A model generated the notes under the pieces. That model searched no databases. It worked only from the letters and a program-made list of their open reading frames with translations, and was not told the origin of the DNA. A DNA stretch of 10,399 bases from Caryophanales bacterium UBA970 (GTDB lineage: Bacteria > Bacillota_I > Bacilli_A > RFN20 > CAG-826), in the NCBI GenBank assembly GCA_002292805.1, contig DBCA01000067.1, positions 1 to 10,399 on the forward strand. Direction: 5' to 3'. A program made the translations under genes and the position numbers. Shown one piece after another: positions 9,255 to 10,399 of the stretch (position 1 is the stretch's first letter; every line of letters begins with the position of its first letter).

Positions 9255-9841
9255 GTTAAGTCCTTTAAGTATCTTGGATTTAATTGATGGACATCCTTCA
9301 AAGGGGTGAGTGATTTCATTAAGAAAGCAACATGACTCAGAATAAGATTGGGCTGCTGACATGCGCTTGCTGGGGTGATCCATGTCGCGTTTGGGTAGGC
9401 ATCCACAATCATTTTTTTGTGACGCATCTCCAGAATCATTGGAGCGACATGAACTTTGGCTTTCTCATAGACGCCAAGATACATTCGCTCGCCTCGGGCA
9501 TCCATCCACACCGCAGACAAAGGATCGAAGGCAAATAAATGTAAGGAACTGATTGGATAAACGGTGATAGGTTTTAAAAGACCTAACGTCTTGACCAAGG
9601 TTAAAGATAAACGAACGCCTGTAAAAGAACCTGGGCCATCGCCCACAACAATCGCCTGAAGATCACTCATTTTAAGTTGGTGACGAAGCAAGAAGGAAAT
9701 GACTTTAGGAACCATCCATTCCGATTGTTGTCGGTCCAACGTTTCAACCAAGCTATCGACGGGTTGACCCTTATTTAACAAACCCAAAAATAAAATAGGC
9801 GTACTAGAATCAATCACCAACACAAATGAATTGGTCGTCAT
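9251..9841 (-). CDS. tsaB: tRNA threonylcarbamoyladenosine biosynthesis protein TsaB (YeaZ)
   Basis: A non-catalytic partner of TsaD in t6A synthesis; an ASKHA-fold paralogue that forms the TsaB-TsaD heterodimer. Family marks are FVLVIDSSTP (6-15), VVGDGPGSFTGVRLSL (65-80), MDARGERMYLGVYE (113-126) and the C-terminal NPRYLKDL (188-195), matching the usual P-x-YLR ending. At 196 residues it is somewhat shorter than the typical 220-230, the loss falling in the second half, where the fold is most variable. The ATG overlaps the tsaE stop (ATGA). No Shine-Dalgarno is visible just upstream, so initiation probably relies on coupling to tsaE. The stop overlaps the rimI start. Identification is firm from the GPGSFTG motif and context. 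Confidence 0.95.
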   Translation of the reverse strand: MTTNSFVLVIDSSTPILFLGLLNKGQPVDSLVETLDRQQSEWMVPKVISFLLRHQLKMSDLQAIVVGDGPGSFTGVRLSLTLVKTLGLLKPITVYPISSLHLFAFDPLSAVWMDARGERMYLGVYEKAKVHVAPMILEMRHKKMIVDAYPNATWITPASACQQPNLILSHVAFLMKSLTPLKDVHQLNPRYLKDLT

Positions 9842-10269
9842 ACTTGAAAGGACAGAATCGGTCCTTCAACCGTCACCAATCTGGTTTGATCGTCTTGAAT
9901 CGTGATGGTGATATGGACCCTTACCCCTTCAGGCAAGGTGGTGATTTTCTCTGGCCACTCAATCATCGTGATCGTGTCATCGCCTGTTTCATCGTCCAAG
10001 CCTAAGCCTTGCAGTGTATCCAATCGATACGCATCCACATGCAGCAATCGCCCTTGAGGCAATCGGTACATTTTCATTAAAGTAAAGGTGGGAGACATCA
10101 CTCGAGAGGTGACTCCTAAATATTTTGCTAATGATTGAACCAGCGTGGTTTTTCCACTTCCTAACGAACCTGAAAGAGTGATTACCATGCCTAAACTAAG
10201 ATGACGACTAAGTTTCTTTGCCATGGCATCCATCGCCGAAGGCGTGGGGATCAAAAACATTTGTTTCAT
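9838..10269 (-). CDS. tsaE: tRNA threonylcarbamoyladenosine biosynthesis ATPase TsaE (YjeE)
   Basis: A small P-loop ATPase that binds the TsaB-TsaD dimer and drives the t6A cycle. The 143 residues are near the family norm of about 150. Walker A is GSLGSGKT (34-41), switch-like MSPTFTLMKMY at 58-68, HVDAYRLD at 77-84 and the Walker-B/W region TMIEWPEK at 101-108, all standard TsaE marks. The C-terminus alternates hydrophobic residues (VRVHITITI) as a final strand pair. ATG 10269 overlaps the previous gene's stop as TAATG; an in-frame ATG at 10260 is an alternative start. The AAGAGAAGAAA upstream is a poorly spaced SD (about 14 nt), so coupling to the preceding gene is likely. Confidence 0.97.
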   Translation of the reverse strand: MKQMFLIPTPSAMDAMAKKLSRHLSLGMVITLSGSLGSGKTTLVQSLAKYLGVTSRVMSPTFTLMKMYRLPQGRLLHVDAYRLDTLQGLGLDDETGDDTITMIEWPEKITTLPEGVRVHITITIQDDQTRLVTVEGPILSFQV

Positions 10270-10399
10270 TAGAATAAAAATTTCTTCTCTTTAATGAATT
10301 GTTGGTATAACTCTTGAATACAATGCATTTGAAAAGGGTATTCACGATCTTGAAGTTTTTTAAAGAGTTTGCCTGCAGATTGGATTAAGACTTGTTTTA
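10269..10399 (-). CDS. C-terminal fragment of an unidentified gene upstream of tsaE
   Basis: Only the last 42 codons are in the window, ending in TAA (10271-10269) that shares a base with the tsaE ATG. The visible peptide is lysine- and glutamine-rich with a helical look: AGKLFKKLQDREYPFQMHCI, followed by QELYQQFIKEKKFLF. I do not recognise it, and the fragment is too short to assign. The 1-nt overlap and shared strand indicate that it is the preceding cistron of the same transcript, so the promoter of the t6A operon lies beyond the right edge. Confidence 0.7.
   Translation of the reverse strand, partial: KQVLIQSAGKLFKKLQDREYPFQMHCIQELYQQFIKEKKFLF

Noticed and set aside
9255..9383. N-terminal extension of rimI by 43 codons
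   Set aside because: It lies within tsaB and shows no GNAT sequence; ATG 9254 has a good AAAGGA and an ATGA overlap.

Overview
The window reads as chromosomal housekeeping DNA from a low-to-moderate GC Bacillota lineage (around 40% GC by eye). The families and gene orders (pcrA-ligA; tsaE-tsaB-rimI-tsaD; a DUF2232/YybS-like membrane protein) fit the Bacilli, Erysipelotrichia or deep-branching Mollicutes-like groups. TGA is used as a real stop at the ends of tsaE, tsaB and rimI, so this is not a code-4 mycoplasma. I see no phage, insertion sequence, CRISPR array, rRNA or tRNA.

Region 1 (1-4335, minus strand) is a DNA-repair and replication unit. A small thioredoxin/glutaredoxin-like protein with an N-terminal hydrophobic segment is followed by the PcrA/UvrD-type helicase and then, after 4 nt, by NAD+-dependent DNA ligase LigA. 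LigA runs off the left edge of the window without its C-terminal BRCT domain.

Region 2 (4353-6194, plus strand) is a compact three-gene membrane operon: a DUF2232/YybS-like multi-spanning protein, a 98-aa membrane-hairpin protein and a roughly 212-aa three-span protein. The last two are not recognised. The operon starts divergently from region 1, with only 11-17 bp between the two start codons and their ribosome-binding sites interleaved. It ends by overlapping the stop codon of a convergent gene.

Region 3 (6191-10399, minus strand) is a translation and tRNA-modification cluster. In transcription order it holds the tail of an unknown gene, tsaE, tsaB, rimI and tsaD (the core of t6A37 synthesis plus the S18/TsaD-associated acetyltransferase). 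Each is chained to the next by a 1- or 4-nt overlap. Then come asnS, probably with its own promoter, and a 58-aa single-span membrane protein. TsaD, TsaB and TsaE use threonylcarbamoyl-AMP, made by TsaC/TsaC2 encoded elsewhere, to modify ANN-decoding tRNAs. tRNA-Asn, the substrate of the downstream AsnRS, is one of these.

Most of the window is well-understood housekeeping. The parts worth a second look are the degenerate redox-like protein ahead of pcrA, the crowded divergent start region with a 10-bp inverted repeat, and the uncharacterised membrane genes of region 2, one of which has an Oxa1/YidC-like topology.
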